A stretch of DNA of 64,000 bases from Leuctra nigra (lineage: Eukaryota; Arthropoda; Insecta; Plecoptera; Leuctridae). Below, in pieces: positions 1 through 13,000 of this stretch. The first letter of the stretch is position 1. The number at the start of each line of letters is the position of its first letter. Position numbers and translations under genes: made by a program. The stretch covers positions 16,374,948-16,438,947 of the forward strand of contig OW203763.1 in assembly GCA_934045905.1 (NCBI GenBank), read 5' to 3'. The notes under the pieces are model-generated. The model saw only the letters and a list, made by a program, of their open reading frames with translations. It ran no database searches and was not told the DNA's origin.

Positions 1-1091
1 GAATTACCATGGAAATTAGACGAAAAAATGAGTTAATATATGCAAAGTATTGGGTAATGATCTATATTTTCAGCTTCGTTCAATATTTTATCATTATAAA
101 AATAGCAAAGATCACAATATTCCTCAATATTAATTAAATTATTGTAATATAATACTTAGTATTTACTATGAGTCTGATTGCCAACATTAAGCCCGTATGC
201 TCCCAGCAATTGACTTCAGACCTGGCACACGTCAATGAAATCAATACATTTCAACCACAAGTTATAATAATCAACATCTGTATGTAAGTTTTCTAATAAT
301 AATTCTAAATCAGCATTTCTTGTTTGAAATTTGGCAGCAGTCACTTACGTACATAAAGATATTTTATTTAACGTTTTAAATCAATGCATTATCAGATGCA
401 ATAAGAAACGTTAGCTTCTAAATGCAGTAAAATGATGATGAGATACGAAACATAATTACCCCACTGAGTAATATTTTACGGTCTTTTTATTCGAGTTACG
501 CGTCGCTTTACGACCTCCTAGAAGTTATCTATGCCACCACCACCCTAAGCCGTAATTTCCTGCAAAATGTAAATGTGCTTGACTTTCAACGAACTTCTTC
601 CTCATGAGGAAAAGGAATCCCATTTCAAAATCAAAAAGTGACATAGGTATAGCAACTAAGAGACTTCTTGTATTATTTTAAGATAAGATTCGATCATTTT
701 AAAAATTGAAATTGGTACCTCTAACAAACACTGTACTCGGCTCCTCTAAAGGAAAATTATTTAGTTCAGAGTTCAACCATTTAATTAACTCAATAAATTA
801 TCAAGCAAACCATTACTCACAGGACTGTAAGATACACTTTAGTTGCCACCCAATACGTGACTGACGTGGTGCAGATATAATGCATTATTCCCAACAACAT
901 ACATTCATTATATGCATGAAGATAGAAATCAGTGTCCCTACCTATTATACTACACGTTTGACAATTGAGTGGTGTATGTGAGCTGGTATTGATTGCAAGA
1001 GACGAATGAGCTCTAGTTATAGAGCAATTTATGAGTACTATTTACATACGTACTGAAAAGTTTCAATTTATTTAGATGTTTTGAAGTATAT

Positions 1092-1329
1092 GTACACCCA
1101 CGGTCACATAAATTGCTTGCAAAATTGTAAGTCCTTTTTCAAAACTTGATTATCCAGACGAAACACATAGGCAAACGCAGATGTCGAGCATGTGGTGTTG
1201 GAGGGTTTGATTATAGAACCAACAAACCACCACATACACAGTAATAATTCCTCCATTCAACAAAATATTGACGGTAATTCGAGCTTTAGCTTATTCGTTT
1301 ACCGTCAATTATTCTGACCGTGGGTGTAC
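1092..1329. mobile_element. 238-bp MITE with 15-bp perfect terminal inverted repeats
   Basis: GTACACCCACGGTCA at 1092-1106 is exactly repeated in reverse at 1315-1329. A second internal inverted repeat (TGACGGTAA at about 1269-1277 against TTACCGTCA at about 1299-1307) lies close to the right end. There is no coding capacity. The ends could be read as TA-flanked (mariner/Tc1-like), but the superfamily is not secure. A related single end (GTACACCCACCGACAC, followed by similar bases) occurs at 24381. Confidence 0.7.
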
Positions 1330-2229
1330 CTATTGGATTCTATACTCTAGACTATATTCTTGTTCGTTGTACAATATTGGAAAATTATTTTACATCATAA
1401 ATTTAATATAATTTAGGTACTTAAACTTCTAGGAACGCACAATATATTTTACGAAGTCTACACTCTACAATGATTTTGTAGTAAATCGAATAAAATTTGT
1501 GATTGAAAAGAAAGCAAACATGAGATGAAGTTTGAATTGTGAAATGACCGATTTACCCTTTATACCTCGTTCACGTTACAGAATTAAACTCTAGTTTTGC
1601 AGTCTTCACTGCGAACATCTTTAGTTCTGACAGTATTCTGACATCTTCAGAACGGCAAAATCCTTGGTCTCAGTTGAGTGACAAACTAAGTTCTAGAAAC
1701 TTAGTTATGAGTGACATAACTAGAGTTACAACTAATCAAGTTAGAGTAGGTACTTCTACCGAAAGTCTTCCTTACTTTTCTCACTTTTTCTGATACCTTA
1801 AACAATAATGCAAATATAAAAAGATGTGTTGCGGGATTAATTTAAGAGATGGGCAATGCTAGGTCTCAAAAAAAAGCTTGAAATTTCCCATTAGCTACAA
1901 CATGGATGGATGTCAAAATTTAACATCTTCTGCAGAAATTGGAATACAAAATACAATTTTAACAGTTTTTAAATGTTGTGTTATGAGAGAGATAATCAGT
2001 AAAAATATCCTGGTTTCACTTAAAATCAAATCAAGTACTTTTCATAGGTACTGCACGAACTGATTTAAAATAATAGCAATTTCTTGATGAATCAATGTCT
2101 TCACATAAATATTACAAAATAGATCAGCAATGCAAAATGCAATTTGTCTAATATTAATTTAATTAGGTAAATCTGTAATGTGAGCGATAAAAACAAAGTA
2201 AACTAAACGTTGGTCCATGTGCTGAGTAG

Positions 2230-2775
2230 CAGACATGGGCAGTATCTAGATACTTGTATCTTAAGATACGTATCTTAGATACATTTGTATCTTGTATCTA
2301 GTATTTTAAATACATGAGCCAAATGTATCTGTATCTTGTATTTTAAATACCCATTTCTAAAGTATTTTGTATCTTTTTTGAAGATTTAAAATACAAGATA
2401 CATTTTTATGCACCTAGAATTTCAAAGATAGCTTGATCTCTCGCTTGATTTCAAACAAGCATCAAATAATACACGTTGCCGTATTGAATCGATCAAGAAA
2501 ATGTTAAGTATAAGTTGCCTTACAAATAGAACAAATTAAAATTTAATTTAAAAAGTAAGTCCCTACATTTTTTACTGTTGGATGATATGTATGAGAATAA
2601 AAAAAGGATATTTAAATGTATCTTTTTTTAAGTATCTAAAGATACTATCTTGTATCTTGTATTTTAAATACATCTCTAAAATGTATCTTGTATCTTGTAT
2701 TTTAGATACCCAAATTAAAAGTATCAGTATCTTGTATTCCAAATACATTGAAACAGAGTATTTTGCCCATGTCTG
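2230..2775 (+). mobile_element. hAT-like non-autonomous element, family A copy 1
   Basis: The ends are CAGACATGGGCA and TGCCCATGTCTG (12-bp inverted repeats). An exact 8-bp target duplication, CTGAGTAG, lies at 2222-2229 and 2776-2783, diagnostic of hAT-type insertion. The interior is built mostly of GTATCT/AGATAC words, often as palindromes, around a short unique core (about 2400-2580), and no transposase is encoded. The same family recurs at 18519-19040 and, inverted, at 41945-42469. The intact duplication implies a fairly recent insertion. Confidence 0.93.
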
Positions 2776-3389
2776 CTGAGTAGGTATACCTACCTACCTA
2801 ACTATATTTTCTTTTGATAAAGTCTACGTCTGTAAGATTATTATTTTTCAGGAGAGACAAAAAACAAGTTTGCTGATATTATTTGGAAAAATCAATAACC
2901 AAATTTCACAGTTCAATCATTGGTCGAAGATTTATGGGGACATTTTTGAAGGTGTAAGAGCAATGAACAGACAATTTTCTATTAAAATGGTATTTTTACG
3001 TGGTTTTGCGCCGTCAATGATGATATGTCTACTTACCCGTACATTATTTCTCCCATTAGGGTTTTATTACCATCACCTATTCTTTCTATTAGGTAGGTAG
3101 GTAAATTTACTTTTTTTTGTAAGATTTTAAACTTTTACAAAGAAACCAATTACACAACATAATTTAACATATTGTTAAACAGAACTCAATAGGTATGTAC
3201 AACTCAAAATCAACAAAATACAGGTACCTAGGTAACAATAACTTATCACATTGCAATGTCAGTCCTGAGCTAGGTACATAATTTTTTTCTATTGACAGCA
3301 AAGCTCAAGATTACCTAATTTTTACTAGGATACATAGTAGGTAGTACAACTACATCTATCTTCTCTTGATATATTGAGATCTTATCTGC

Positions 3390-3660
3390 TCCACAATGGA
3401 GCACAACAGGAATGTGGAGGTCAGAAGATGGATAACAGTTGTAACGACAGCCACTGATTTCTTGCAAAAACGATACGTCTCTGGCTGGGCAATGTTCAAC
3501 GTATGGGAGATGGAGATAGCCACAGAGGACTGACGCAAGGACGACCTAGAGAGGAGTGGAACAGAGAGGTCACTGGGCAATGAGGGAAAGGGGTTGGCAG
3601 ATCGGGGGGGCGATCCGACATCGAATCAATGTCAAGCAAGGATATCAAGCAAAAATAAGA
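3390..3660 (+). mobile_element. Degenerate non-LTR retrotransposon (LINE) 3' relic
   Basis: A plus-strand frame with lesions reads WLGNVQRMGDGDSHRG followed by GRPREEWNREVTGQ and a stop. This resembles the conserved C-terminal tail of RTE/CR1-type reverse transcriptases (RWLGHVxRM ... GRPRxRW). There are frameshifts upstream and no intact ORF. It sits in the Liprin-beta intron. The clade is uncertain. Confidence 0.55.
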
Positions 3661-3689
3661 GTTGTCATTTTATATCCTCTGGGTACATA

Positions 3690-3785
3690 TCTTTTTGATC
3701 TTGTCGCAACCAAATTCATTTCGGCATAATGCTATCTTAATGATAGTGAAATGAATTCGGTCGTGATGAGATCAGAAAAAGATAT
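3690..3785. repeat. Imperfect inverted repeat (fold-back)
   Basis: ATCTTTTTGATCTTGTCGCA... on the left pairs with ...GATGAGATCAGAAAAAGAT on the right, and CAAATTCATTTC pairs with GAAATGAATTC nearer the centre, around a ~25-bp spacer. It is probably a decayed MITE. No target duplication is evident. Confidence 0.55.
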
Positions 3786-4351
3786 ACCTACCTATGTAGA
3801 AATTAGAATAGATTATGTACGTGTTCTGTTTGGATCTAGGTGGGATCTGTGTAATTAAAATTATATATTGTTTGTGTATTTACTTAATTACTTTGAATTG
3901 TGTGTATTACTTTGAACAGTCACGAGTGTGATGATCGGAGAGTGTTTTTTATTTAATTGTAATTTGTAATAATTGAATTTAGTAGCCCTGCCGACAAGCC
4001 ATTGTTGGTTTAGCGGGGCTACGTTTAAATGTATTTAGTTTATAATAAATAAAAATATAGGTATTAAAAAAAAAATGGAAAATCAGTGGTAGAGTGGTAA
4101 TTATTATTATATCCATTAGAGCATATAGGTAGGTAATAATTACAAGTCCCGAGTCTTTTGGCAGGGAACAAGGAGCCAAGTGATTTTGATCATATCTGGG
4201 CTTGTAAACGTTTAGCGTTTACAAGTCGCGACTTACTTGAAAACACTTGGCAGCTTGTGTAGGTAGGTTCAGATGTCTAAGCTTAATAGTAACATACGGT
4301 CTAGTATTTTCTTTTCTTTTTATAAACATGAGTTAAATCAAGACGACTTAC

Positions 4352-4469
4352 CTGATATTATACCATCCATTTGTTGCAAGGCAGCTTCCAGCATTTTACT
4401 AGCATCTAGATGAGGCGAGTTGAGCCGCGGATCCCTTTGTTCGTCAACTTGTGGCTCTGCTTTGCCCAT
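4352..4469 (-). CDS. Liprin-beta, first coding exon (partial gene)
   Basis: Liprin-betas (PPFIBP1/2 in vertebrates) are coiled-coil and SAM-domain scaffolds that pair with liprin-alpha at focal adhesions and synaptic active zones. Read on the minus strand, this exon starts MGKAEPQVDEQRDPR and ends with LDASKMLEAALQQMDGIIS, which matches the very characteristic liprin-beta N-terminus (DASDMLAAALEQMDGIIAG in vertebrates, from memory). The start codon at 4469 is chosen because the same exon has an in-frame TAA a few codons upstream, in the 5' UTR. The exon begins at about 4493 after TTTTGTTAG and ends with a consensus donor (G|GTAAGT) at 4352, in phase 1. The remaining roughly 700 or more residues lie beyond the left edge. 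Identity rests on about 20 diagnostic residues, so it is good but not certain. Confidence 0.8.
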
Positions 4470-5482
4470 AGCCACCCAATGATAATCAGTTTACCTAACA
4501 AAAGAAAGAATCATGGTTTATTTCAAATTAAATATTCTGCAGCGCAAAATACTTCTTTTTTATAGGTGGATGCAGCAGGCGATAGTCAATGGTTACGATG
4601 GCCGCCCGTCCCGGACTTTCCAGGATTGCTTGGGTATCTCGTTCCTTGTGCCAGAATTTGCAATAATTATTCCGGGACAGCAATAGTCCCGGATTTTTTA
4701 ATTTTCAGTTTCAAATGCAATATTTTATTGCCTAATTTTGTAATCTCCCGCTGTCATATCGTTTGCACAGGGTTGCCATATGATTATTGAGATATATTTT
4801 AATACCAATTTGAGAAAAAATATGGAAACGAATACTTTTAAACTAAATTTCCATTATAACATAGCAGTTTTTGGTGATAAAATTACTGAAATAGGAAGAC
4901 CAAAACTCATAAAAATGACTCCAATTTGATCTTGAAATTCAACATTTTTCCGGGCCTTTGCGTCCTAAATCTGCGTGTTGCTGGGAGTCCTTCCCCTCAT
5001 ACCCCCCTTGATGACATTAGCCTAGTGTTTATTCAAAAAGTTCGTTTTTGGGCAATCTACCATCTCCCAACTACCATTAGTGCGTAATGTAAAGTATTAG
5101 TCATGTCCTCTGTCCTGGATTGCACACATTGAAAGGTGGCAACCTAACTGTGAAAGGTATAACTATAAAATTTATAAATTATATTTTTATAAATTTTACC
5201 TATAAATTGTCTTTCGTTTAAAAATTAAAAAGTACAAGACAAACATTATTGATAGAAACATTTTTTCTACTGCTCATTGTCTGTCATTTCAATTAAAAAT
5301 CTCATATTGAAATTTCGACTATCATTCATGCAGGAAAAACGAAGCGCGACGACTATAATGATTCTGACGTAGAGAGCAATGTTATCGACAATGGTTTCAT
5401 CATAACATTGTGCTCATGTAGGTACTTAATAACAATGTCAGTCGCTTGGGTCAGTCTTAAGCTCTAATAGTAGGTACGTACC

Positions 5483-5651
5483 TAATGGTACGTTTACAGC
5501 GCAACACGCCGAAGCGCCGACCTTGAAAAGATAAACATGGTTTATGTTTCAAGGTCGGCGCTCCGGCGCTTCGGCGTGTCCGAGCTGAGCCATCTGATTG
5601 GCTAGCGTCAAAGCGTCGAGCGCTTGTTGCCGAGCTGTAAACTTACCTTAA
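5483..5651. mobile_element. GC-rich fold-back MITE
   Basis: Outer ends are GGTACGTTTACAGC (from 5487) and, reversed, GCTGTAAACTTACC. An inner inverted repeat pairs ACACGCCGAAGCGCCGACC (5504-) with GGTCGGCGCTCCGGCGCTTC (about 5553-), around a loop at about 5529-5546. The GC-rich body contrasts with the AT-rich surroundings. No ORF is present, and the target duplication is unclear (possibly TAA/TTA). Confidence 0.65.
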
Positions 5652-5805
5652 TTGACTTGTTTTATTCAAATTTGGAATAAAGAATCCTTGACACTCATTT
5701 TTCCCACAAAAACAATACTCTGTTCATTGAGATCATAGCTATTGTGTTCCTAATTCCATCTATCTACACCTAAAGAGTGTTTCCTATTACATCAATGTAA
5801 ATACA

Positions 5806-6135
5806 TTGGTACCTAGGTAGAGTAGGTACCTACCTACCTACCGCCTACATACCTAATAAGTACCAAATGGTGGAGTACTACCTATGTACAATAAAATCAA
5901 CACAAAACATTACAACAATTACAGTCAAGTACCTAGCTGAAGACACCTGCTGGTTAATAACTTGTGTAAATAACCACGCCTAAGGGAGGTAGTTGAGGTA
6001 GGTAGGTAGGTACCTAGTCATGTGGCATCAACAAGTCATGTTATTAGATGTATTTTATGTTGACTACCTTGTAGATCTTCTTGTACCTAGGTAACTAGGT
6101 AGGTACCTACTCTAGTACCTACTACCTACCTACCC
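5806..6135. repeat. GTAGGTACCTAC-type degenerate microsatellite patch
   Basis: Repeated TAGG and CCTA tetramers, often palindromic around GGTACC, occur here at high density. Shorter patches are scattered through the window (for example near 2790, 3095, 13255, 13715 and 19795). This is simple-sequence expansion with no coding content. Confidence 0.75.
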
Positions 6136-7340
6136 TACACAAAACGTTCAGAAAGCTTCTTCCCACACTTAAAGTCTGTTAAATATGGCATAATACACCA
6201 AAATCATTAAAATAACTTGAGAGACTATGTACGTATATATATTGCATTGCTAAGAATCACTTTATTATCCGACTAGTTGGCTAGTTTCAACTAAAGTAAG
6301 GTTATCTTCGTTACCCAAAACAATGCGATTTTAAGCAAAAGCATTTTTGGAGGTGAAATATGTTTTACTTACTAATTAGAGAAATATCATGTAATACTTC
6401 TAGATTACACACATCACTGTGAGATGACGGATGAAAGAAACGAACGTGACAAAATGAAGTGATTTACAACAATCTGACAGCAAAACAAGCAGACATATTT
6501 ACGTAGGAAGTGGATGGAGAAATCGTGGGGCCTCCGTCAGCAGCGCCATCATTTACGGTGGCCACATATTTGAACTACAATTTACGCGCGTCTTTTAAAT
6601 ATTGTTAATTCGTATCGTACATAAAAAGCTCACTAATTGTGATCTTAAAAATAATTAATAACATATATATTCCATAGACACGAACCGCACACTCTGTAAA
6701 TACTACTGAATGCATACTACAATGAAGCTTTTTACCTGTTGCATACCAAATTTAGCAAACACGACGTAAATGTTGTTTTTATATAAGTTAGTATTTGAAA
6801 CTTGTTTTCCACTATTTCTTTTGAGAATTTAATTTCAAAACAATTTAGATAAGATACCTATTTCTTAATAGAGAGTAAAGTGCAATTGCAAGCAATAATA
6901 TTCCTAACAAGTGTAAGTTGCATAATATATTATGTTAAATTCCAGTTATTTTAATTTATCGATCAGACAGCAACATGATATCCTTCAGCACATTTGGCAC
7001 GACATTTGTCATTTTGTGATAATATTGATGACCACTTGTTATTAGTTACCGCTTACTTCAGTAACTACTCAAGTATTCGAGACTTGGCACTATCGCACAG
7101 TCAAGCCAAGTACAGAGAGATGTATATAGAATTAGGATGCCAGAGTTTGTGCAGTGAACTACCCGTGTATATGGTGTGATTTAAGTATCATTTTAGAGGA
7201 TGGGACCTAACTTGACCTCAATTATTATATTAACCTAGCCCCAACAGCATTTTGGAATGAAAATTGTGCTGTTAAATACAAAGTTTCAGGGAATAATGTA
7301 CATGGACTTAGACAAATGAGGAACAAGTAGATAACACAAA

Positions 7341-10086
7341 ATAATTTTAACATTATGTTTATTATTTCATAAGTAATAACCCCCCCACCAGCATAATACA
7401 TAAAATATAATATTATTATAAATATCCATAAATAGAAAACGCATTCATTCTGATAACTTGTCCAAACATGAGCAGTGGTCTCTTAAAAATGCAACATCAC
7501 CTTGGTACATTCGGCTCATAATGTTTTGAGATTTCACAACCACGAAGTTTGTTAAGGCACTACAATGATCTCACACAGTCATTTTCTATACTTATTGCAC
7601 TTGTGCATGTAAACAATATTATATAATACACAACTAATGCTGCAGCACAATTAAAATACAGAGGTGCATTTACATGTTTCTGAGGGGATAAAGGCAATGA
7701 TTCTGGAATGCTTCAAGTATACCGAAAGCTTTGATTTTAGTTAGATTCCCATTTTAAAAAAGTAACTAATTATCTATAACTAATTTCATCTATTAGAACT
7801 TAAAAGTACACAACCGAAGTAGTTAAGATTAAATCTATAATTAAACAACTTCCTTGGACGGATTTCACATCGTAGATGTACACATATCAGTATGCTATAC
7901 CTTCTCATGAACTGATTTGCCTGCTTGGTAGGTAAGTAATTTCATTCATAAAATATAATCCAGCAATTAAAGACTTTGCAAAATGGTACTTGTACGATAA
8001 CTTGTACATGCACAAGAAATAACATAATATTCAATACACAAATCAAATGCATATAATATATATTACAATATGCAAGGGTCATTACAATTCACAAGTCACA
8101 GTTAGAGTTTCACAGAGGAAGAATAGTAACTATTTTCTTGTAAACAAGAAAATCAAATATTATCAGTTGGAATGCTGTTATGTTTCACATACTAAACTAT
8201 TCTGCATTAAGCAAATTTTGTGCAGCTTGCTTTTGTTATTTTTGCAGATACTATGTGCAACCTACCTAATTGCCTATAAAACGCCATAGGTATTAGGTAG
8301 TATTAAAAATAAAATCTCGCATTATATCAGCAATCATTCGAATCAAATATATTGTAATGAAAAAGTACAGGACAGTAATTTACTTAAAGTAGCCATCCCA
8401 AAACAATAAATAAACATCTTAATAAATACTGTACAAAAATAATGAATAAATATCAGCCTCCTATAATGATTTTTAAATGCATTTTCTTAATGGAATGTGT
8501 ATATAGGGATATAATTTTTCTATATGAGACGATGATAACTTGATACGACACATTTAAGCCACTCAGATCAGCCCTGTATTGGCCTTAACTCAATATGTAG
8601 GCACAGTGCTTAGGAATGAATAAGCCACAGCATTGGAAAGCTATGCTATCTGCAAAGCTTTGTTCTGCATTTTAAAACTAAGAAGTACAAATAGAATGAA
8701 GTAAAGCTGTAAAATATGATGTAAATCTCTCATTAATAATAAATAAAAATCCTTAGGTTTGATAACTGAGTGTTGAGTTGAATGATAAATATAATTATTA
8801 TTGCTGACCTTCAAACCCCATTATATTCCTTATTTACTAATAAATAACTGAAAATAGTCTTGACAATTTCGAGATAGTTCCATTTGAGACACTATATTAA
8901 AGTAAATATTTAAACACTAAATGAAGGATAACTAGACCAAAAGACATGCAAGTGCAAAATATGAGTTTGATCATAATAATGAGATGACATAGAGGTAATA
9001 ATTAATTGGTTATGAAGTTATTCTATATTTTGCAAAAATAGAATAACTTCATAACCATCCAAAGACAATACGAGAGGAAATAAAATTAAGACTACATCAA
9101 CACTTCTTGATTAGCAACAATGATGCTTATTACGTGTAAAACTAATAGATATTTGGAATATTTTTATTAAACTTTAAAACATCACTGTGAATGTATTACT
9201 TCAGCCAAGTTGGATACAACGTAATCGTACTGCAAGTGGAGAGAACAGCTTTTTCCACTTTACACCAGAATTCGTGCCGAACTAAGACAAATGATATACC
9301 ATCCTTGTTCGAATTATCATCAATAGAAGCACACGACGTATCATTCAGTTATCGCAATATGACTTTATCACCAATTCTCACGGCAAGGTCTTACTTGGAA
9401 ATAATAATAGTATGGTTTAGACTCGTAATCAGTTCAGTAAGCCCTTGAAACAATTCATCTTGAATATATAATATGGGATCAGTAGAGATTCGAAAATTTG
9501 GAATAATATTCTTGAAACTTATTGTTCTCCAAAATATTAACTTTGCATTTTAAAGTTGATTGTTTGTTTACTAGACTACAAGCTTGGTCCAATGAAATGT
9601 TAATCCAAACTTAGTAAATTTTCTATAATTAAAAAATGCAGTGCTTTACTCTTAGTGTAATGTGCAACCCTAAGTCTGGTCCCTAAGTCGTTGTCAATCT
9701 ATAAATATTACTACTAAATAAGAACAAATAAAAATATACTACAAATTATTTCTCTCTGTCTTCGACACTAAATTATCAATAGATGTGTCAAGGTAACAGA
9801 ACGCTGCAACCTGTTTGTTATTATACGTACAAAATATCGCATTGAAAAATATAACCATTTAGTTATTCAGGCTTATTGGTGAATGCTTTGATTATTCTAG
9901 GACTGGGTAGAGACACCAACTATATTTAATATGTCATGTAGTTATGAATTCAGTATCAAACTGGCTGTTAAGATTTCTAGAATCTGAGTCCTGCACAGTT
10001 GATATTTATATACTATGTATTTTACACAAAGTATCTCTACTCAGTTCTATTGCGATCAGAGGCACTGATATTTCATTGCATGATTC
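7341..10086 (-). other. Probable 3' UTR and downstream flank of the Ikaros-like gene
   Basis: There is no exon or transposon signature for 2.7 kb after the stop codon at 10087. On the minus strand, AATAAA-like words occur near 7350-7370, so a long 3' UTR ending there is possible but not proven. The frames at 8047-8289 and 9191-9448 are on the other strand and lack support. A strong hairpin is at 9008-9056. Confidence 0.35.
9008..9056. repeat. Perfect 19-bp-arm hairpin
   Basis: GGTTATGAAGTTATTCTAT (9008-9026) is exactly complementary to ATAGAATAACTTCATAACC (9038-9056). The spacer itself contains TTTTGCAAAA, so the stem can extend to about 24 bp with one mismatch. It lies in the presumed 3' UTR of the Ikaros-like gene. 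Confidence 0.85.
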
Positions 10087-13000
10087 TTACTGGTGGGTTT
10101 TACTGAGAAGGTGAGAATTAAACTCATAAACATTTGAACATTGTTCCCCGCAAATATTACACTTCCATGGATTACTGTCGGAATGACAGCCTTTGTGCAA
10201 GAAATAGAGGGTTTGATCAGGAAACCCGATCCCACAGAAGATACACTGCAACGAAGACTTCTTGTTCATACCTCGATATGTCGAGTCGGAAGGTTGCTCG
10301 GGACCCGTTGAAGTTATGGTCCCGTTTGTGGTCGTAGCAATCGGCTGTAACGTGAACGAACTCTCCGGATGAGGTGAGTTTGTGTTGGATCTTGCTCGAG
10401 TTGCGGCATTTGTGCGCGATGATATCTTGCGCTTCAAGTCTTCTCTGAGGAGAGACTTCAGTGGAGAGACCTGTGGAAATGATTCAATTAATTAGTAGAG
10501 GTATAGGCTTGTTGAGCTTAATTTAAGTCTATGTCGAAGTCAGCATTTCGATATCAAATCGAAAGCATCTAAGTAATGCTTACATTGATATTACTTTGCT
10601 CTTTTCCAATGGTGTAATCAATCGTAATCATATTATTGCATACATCTGGCACTAGAAGCAACTGAACTGACATAATGATCAGCCTTGTCAGGGCAGAAGA
10701 AGGAGGTGCTCAAATGAGCTACTTAATAATACCTGCTCAATTCTTCTAGTCATAAACCATCCTAAAAAATTTAATCATTATCAGGACGTCAGACAAACCA
10801 AGCAATTTTGAATTACCAATTTAAATCGATGTCAAATATTAAGAAATAAAAAGAAATTGATGTCAAATTGAATTATTATTCAATGTTGTCCCGTCCTAGC
10901 CTTACTTTATATGGCTCCAAGCATAAAGCTTCATTTACAGTCCTAACAAGGTGCGTACGACGCGAGTGAACATCAACATTGCCCATGTCTCCCGCACCCA
11001 ACGGGCATGCCCTTGAGCTCCGATTGGTGCTCGTGCTCAATACATTGAGAGGGTTGTAACCTTAATAATTAAATATAAACTTGACTCTCCTTCGGAATTG
11101 TGTTTAACCACAATTACTTTCGCTGTGCAGTAATTGAATATGGTCGTTGAATGTGTCATTGATCCGGCCACCTCAGGAATTTGATGTTGCAAGTAGTGAT
11201 AAAAGGAGAGTGGGAAGGCCGAGGGAGAAGTGGAGAGAGTTGGTAGCAGGTGATGTTCAAGAGAGACTGGAGAAGTGAAAAGAAGTAGAGGAAGAAAGAC
11301 GGTGGGAAGACAGGGAGAAGTGAAAGAAGCTGGGGGAGAAGAAAGAAGAAGAGGAAGGGCCAGCTAGCTCAGGAGTCCGAGGCCCTAGCAAATCCCTGAC
11401 CCAATCCTTGGAACTGGGAGAAGGATTATTATTATTATCCTTTTGATACTATTAAATAATAAGAAATGACAACCTGTAGTTTGAAATAACAAAATAAAAT
11501 TATCCTAGTATTCCTGCAATTAGACTCAAATCAGTAATTCTCTTACTTTAATGAGGTTCGTAAGACTGCTGGACGTGGCTGTCTGAAATTGTGTCATCGA
11601 GTTAGCCGTCAGCTCCCCAGACCTTGATGTCGACAAGTTGACCGGAGCACCTCTGGAGTTAGTATCTTCTGTGCCCGGCTCTTGTTTAATCGGAATCAAG
11701 GAGATGGACGGAGTTATGTTGTTCATCTCGGAAGTATCCAGTCGTGAGTTGACGTGAGAACTGGACGGAGTGTTCGAGTTGGAATCGCCTGAGTGAGGTG
11801 AGCCGTCCGGTGAGTCTCCGTTCATTCGAGAAGGTTCGTTGGATTGAGATGTCGCCTCAGTTTTTTGATCGCCACACTGTAATGTACAAATATATGTAAA
11901 GAACAGACTAGATATTAAATAAAACATAATTATCCACTAATCTTTTAAAATCTCTAGGTACTCCTGGTACGACTTTTCAAATTAGTAATCCACATTAAAT
12001 GTATGGATTACTAATTTGAAAATTCATACCAAGAGAACCTACCTAGAGATTTTAAAAGCTGAGTGGATAATTATGTTGGTTCCCTATACATAAAAAGTTA
12101 TAATGCTATAGGTAATAATAAGATCATTTTAAAGTTCTACATGCAATCTTCAGGTTCCCTATTTACATAAAAAGTTATAATGCTATACCTAATAACAAAA
12201 TCATTTTAAAGCAATATTTTAACAAATTTAACATGTTAAATTTAATTTAACATGCAATATTTTATTTTTAGATAGATCTAGAATTTGCACGCGAGATTAG
12301 CATGCGGAAAAATGACACTGGAAAAGTTTAAGAGCAAAGATGAGCAACCAAAAAATTAGGTAATCTAATCACTTATCTCAAAAAATTTAAAATAGAATTA
12401 GTAAAAAAAAGTAATTCCAAAAAATTAGTACCTATTGACACTTTAGCAAATCAAATATCAAACTTTCAAACATTGATATTGAATTCAGATATTAAAATAT
12501 TAATGGCATGTCAATTTCCATTACTCTTTCCCCTACAGTGAAACTCATACAGATTTGCATTACATACCTACCTACGACATTAATGAAGACCTTGACGAGA
12601 GGTGAAAATAACCAGCAATTAGGCACTGTTTTAGGAGAGCAAGGTGGATATAGATCACTTTGAAGTTCAATGCTAACGTCCCATTCAAATTGGTGTAAAG
12701 TACAATACCTAATCCGTTTCCAAAGGTCTGGGAAATTCATTCCCCATTTAAGCATGTTTTTGTTACATATCAAGCAAGAGTATGAACGATTAGTGAAAAA
12801 CTACATAATAATCTTATGTATCGGCTACTAATTACTCGGTAATTGATTTTTTGCAGTATCTCGTATACCTACCTACTTAATAAAAATATGTTGTAAATGA
12901 CACTTCTCAGTTCTCAAGTTGTTTTATGACAGCTGAGTCATAAGCATACAGGTGGTACGTGAAGTTTTAAAAACAATTTTTATCTATTGTTATAAACTTA

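Larger units (their letters stand above)
1..4351 (-). other. Liprin-beta first intron (left-edge portion)
   Basis: No further Liprin-beta exon could be recognised here, so this stretch is read as intron 1 of the minus-strand gene whose first coding exon ends at 4352. It holds a 238-bp inverted-repeat element (1092-1329), a hAT-like element (2230-2775), a LINE 3' relic (about 3390-3660) and a 95-bp fold-back (about 3690-3785). A perfect short palindrome with CTTGTAAACG arms lies at about 4200-4225. The short open frames here lack splice-site or family support and are treated as chance. Confidence 0.5.
4494..7340. other. Intron/5' flank of Liprin-beta, no coding exon seen
   Basis: The exon at 4352-4493 is preceded by an acceptor, so a 5' UTR exon and promoter should lie upstream, probably around 6400-6700 where base composition is less AT-rich. 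I could not pin it down. The stretch contains a GC-rich fold-back (5483-5651) and a dense GTAGGTACC microsatellite patch (about 5806-6135). The open frame at 6994-7179 has no supporting features. Confidence 0.4.

Noticed and set aside
10134..10337. Plus-strand frame over the zinc-finger last exon
   Set aside because: Antisense shadow of the Ikaros-like C-terminal exon.
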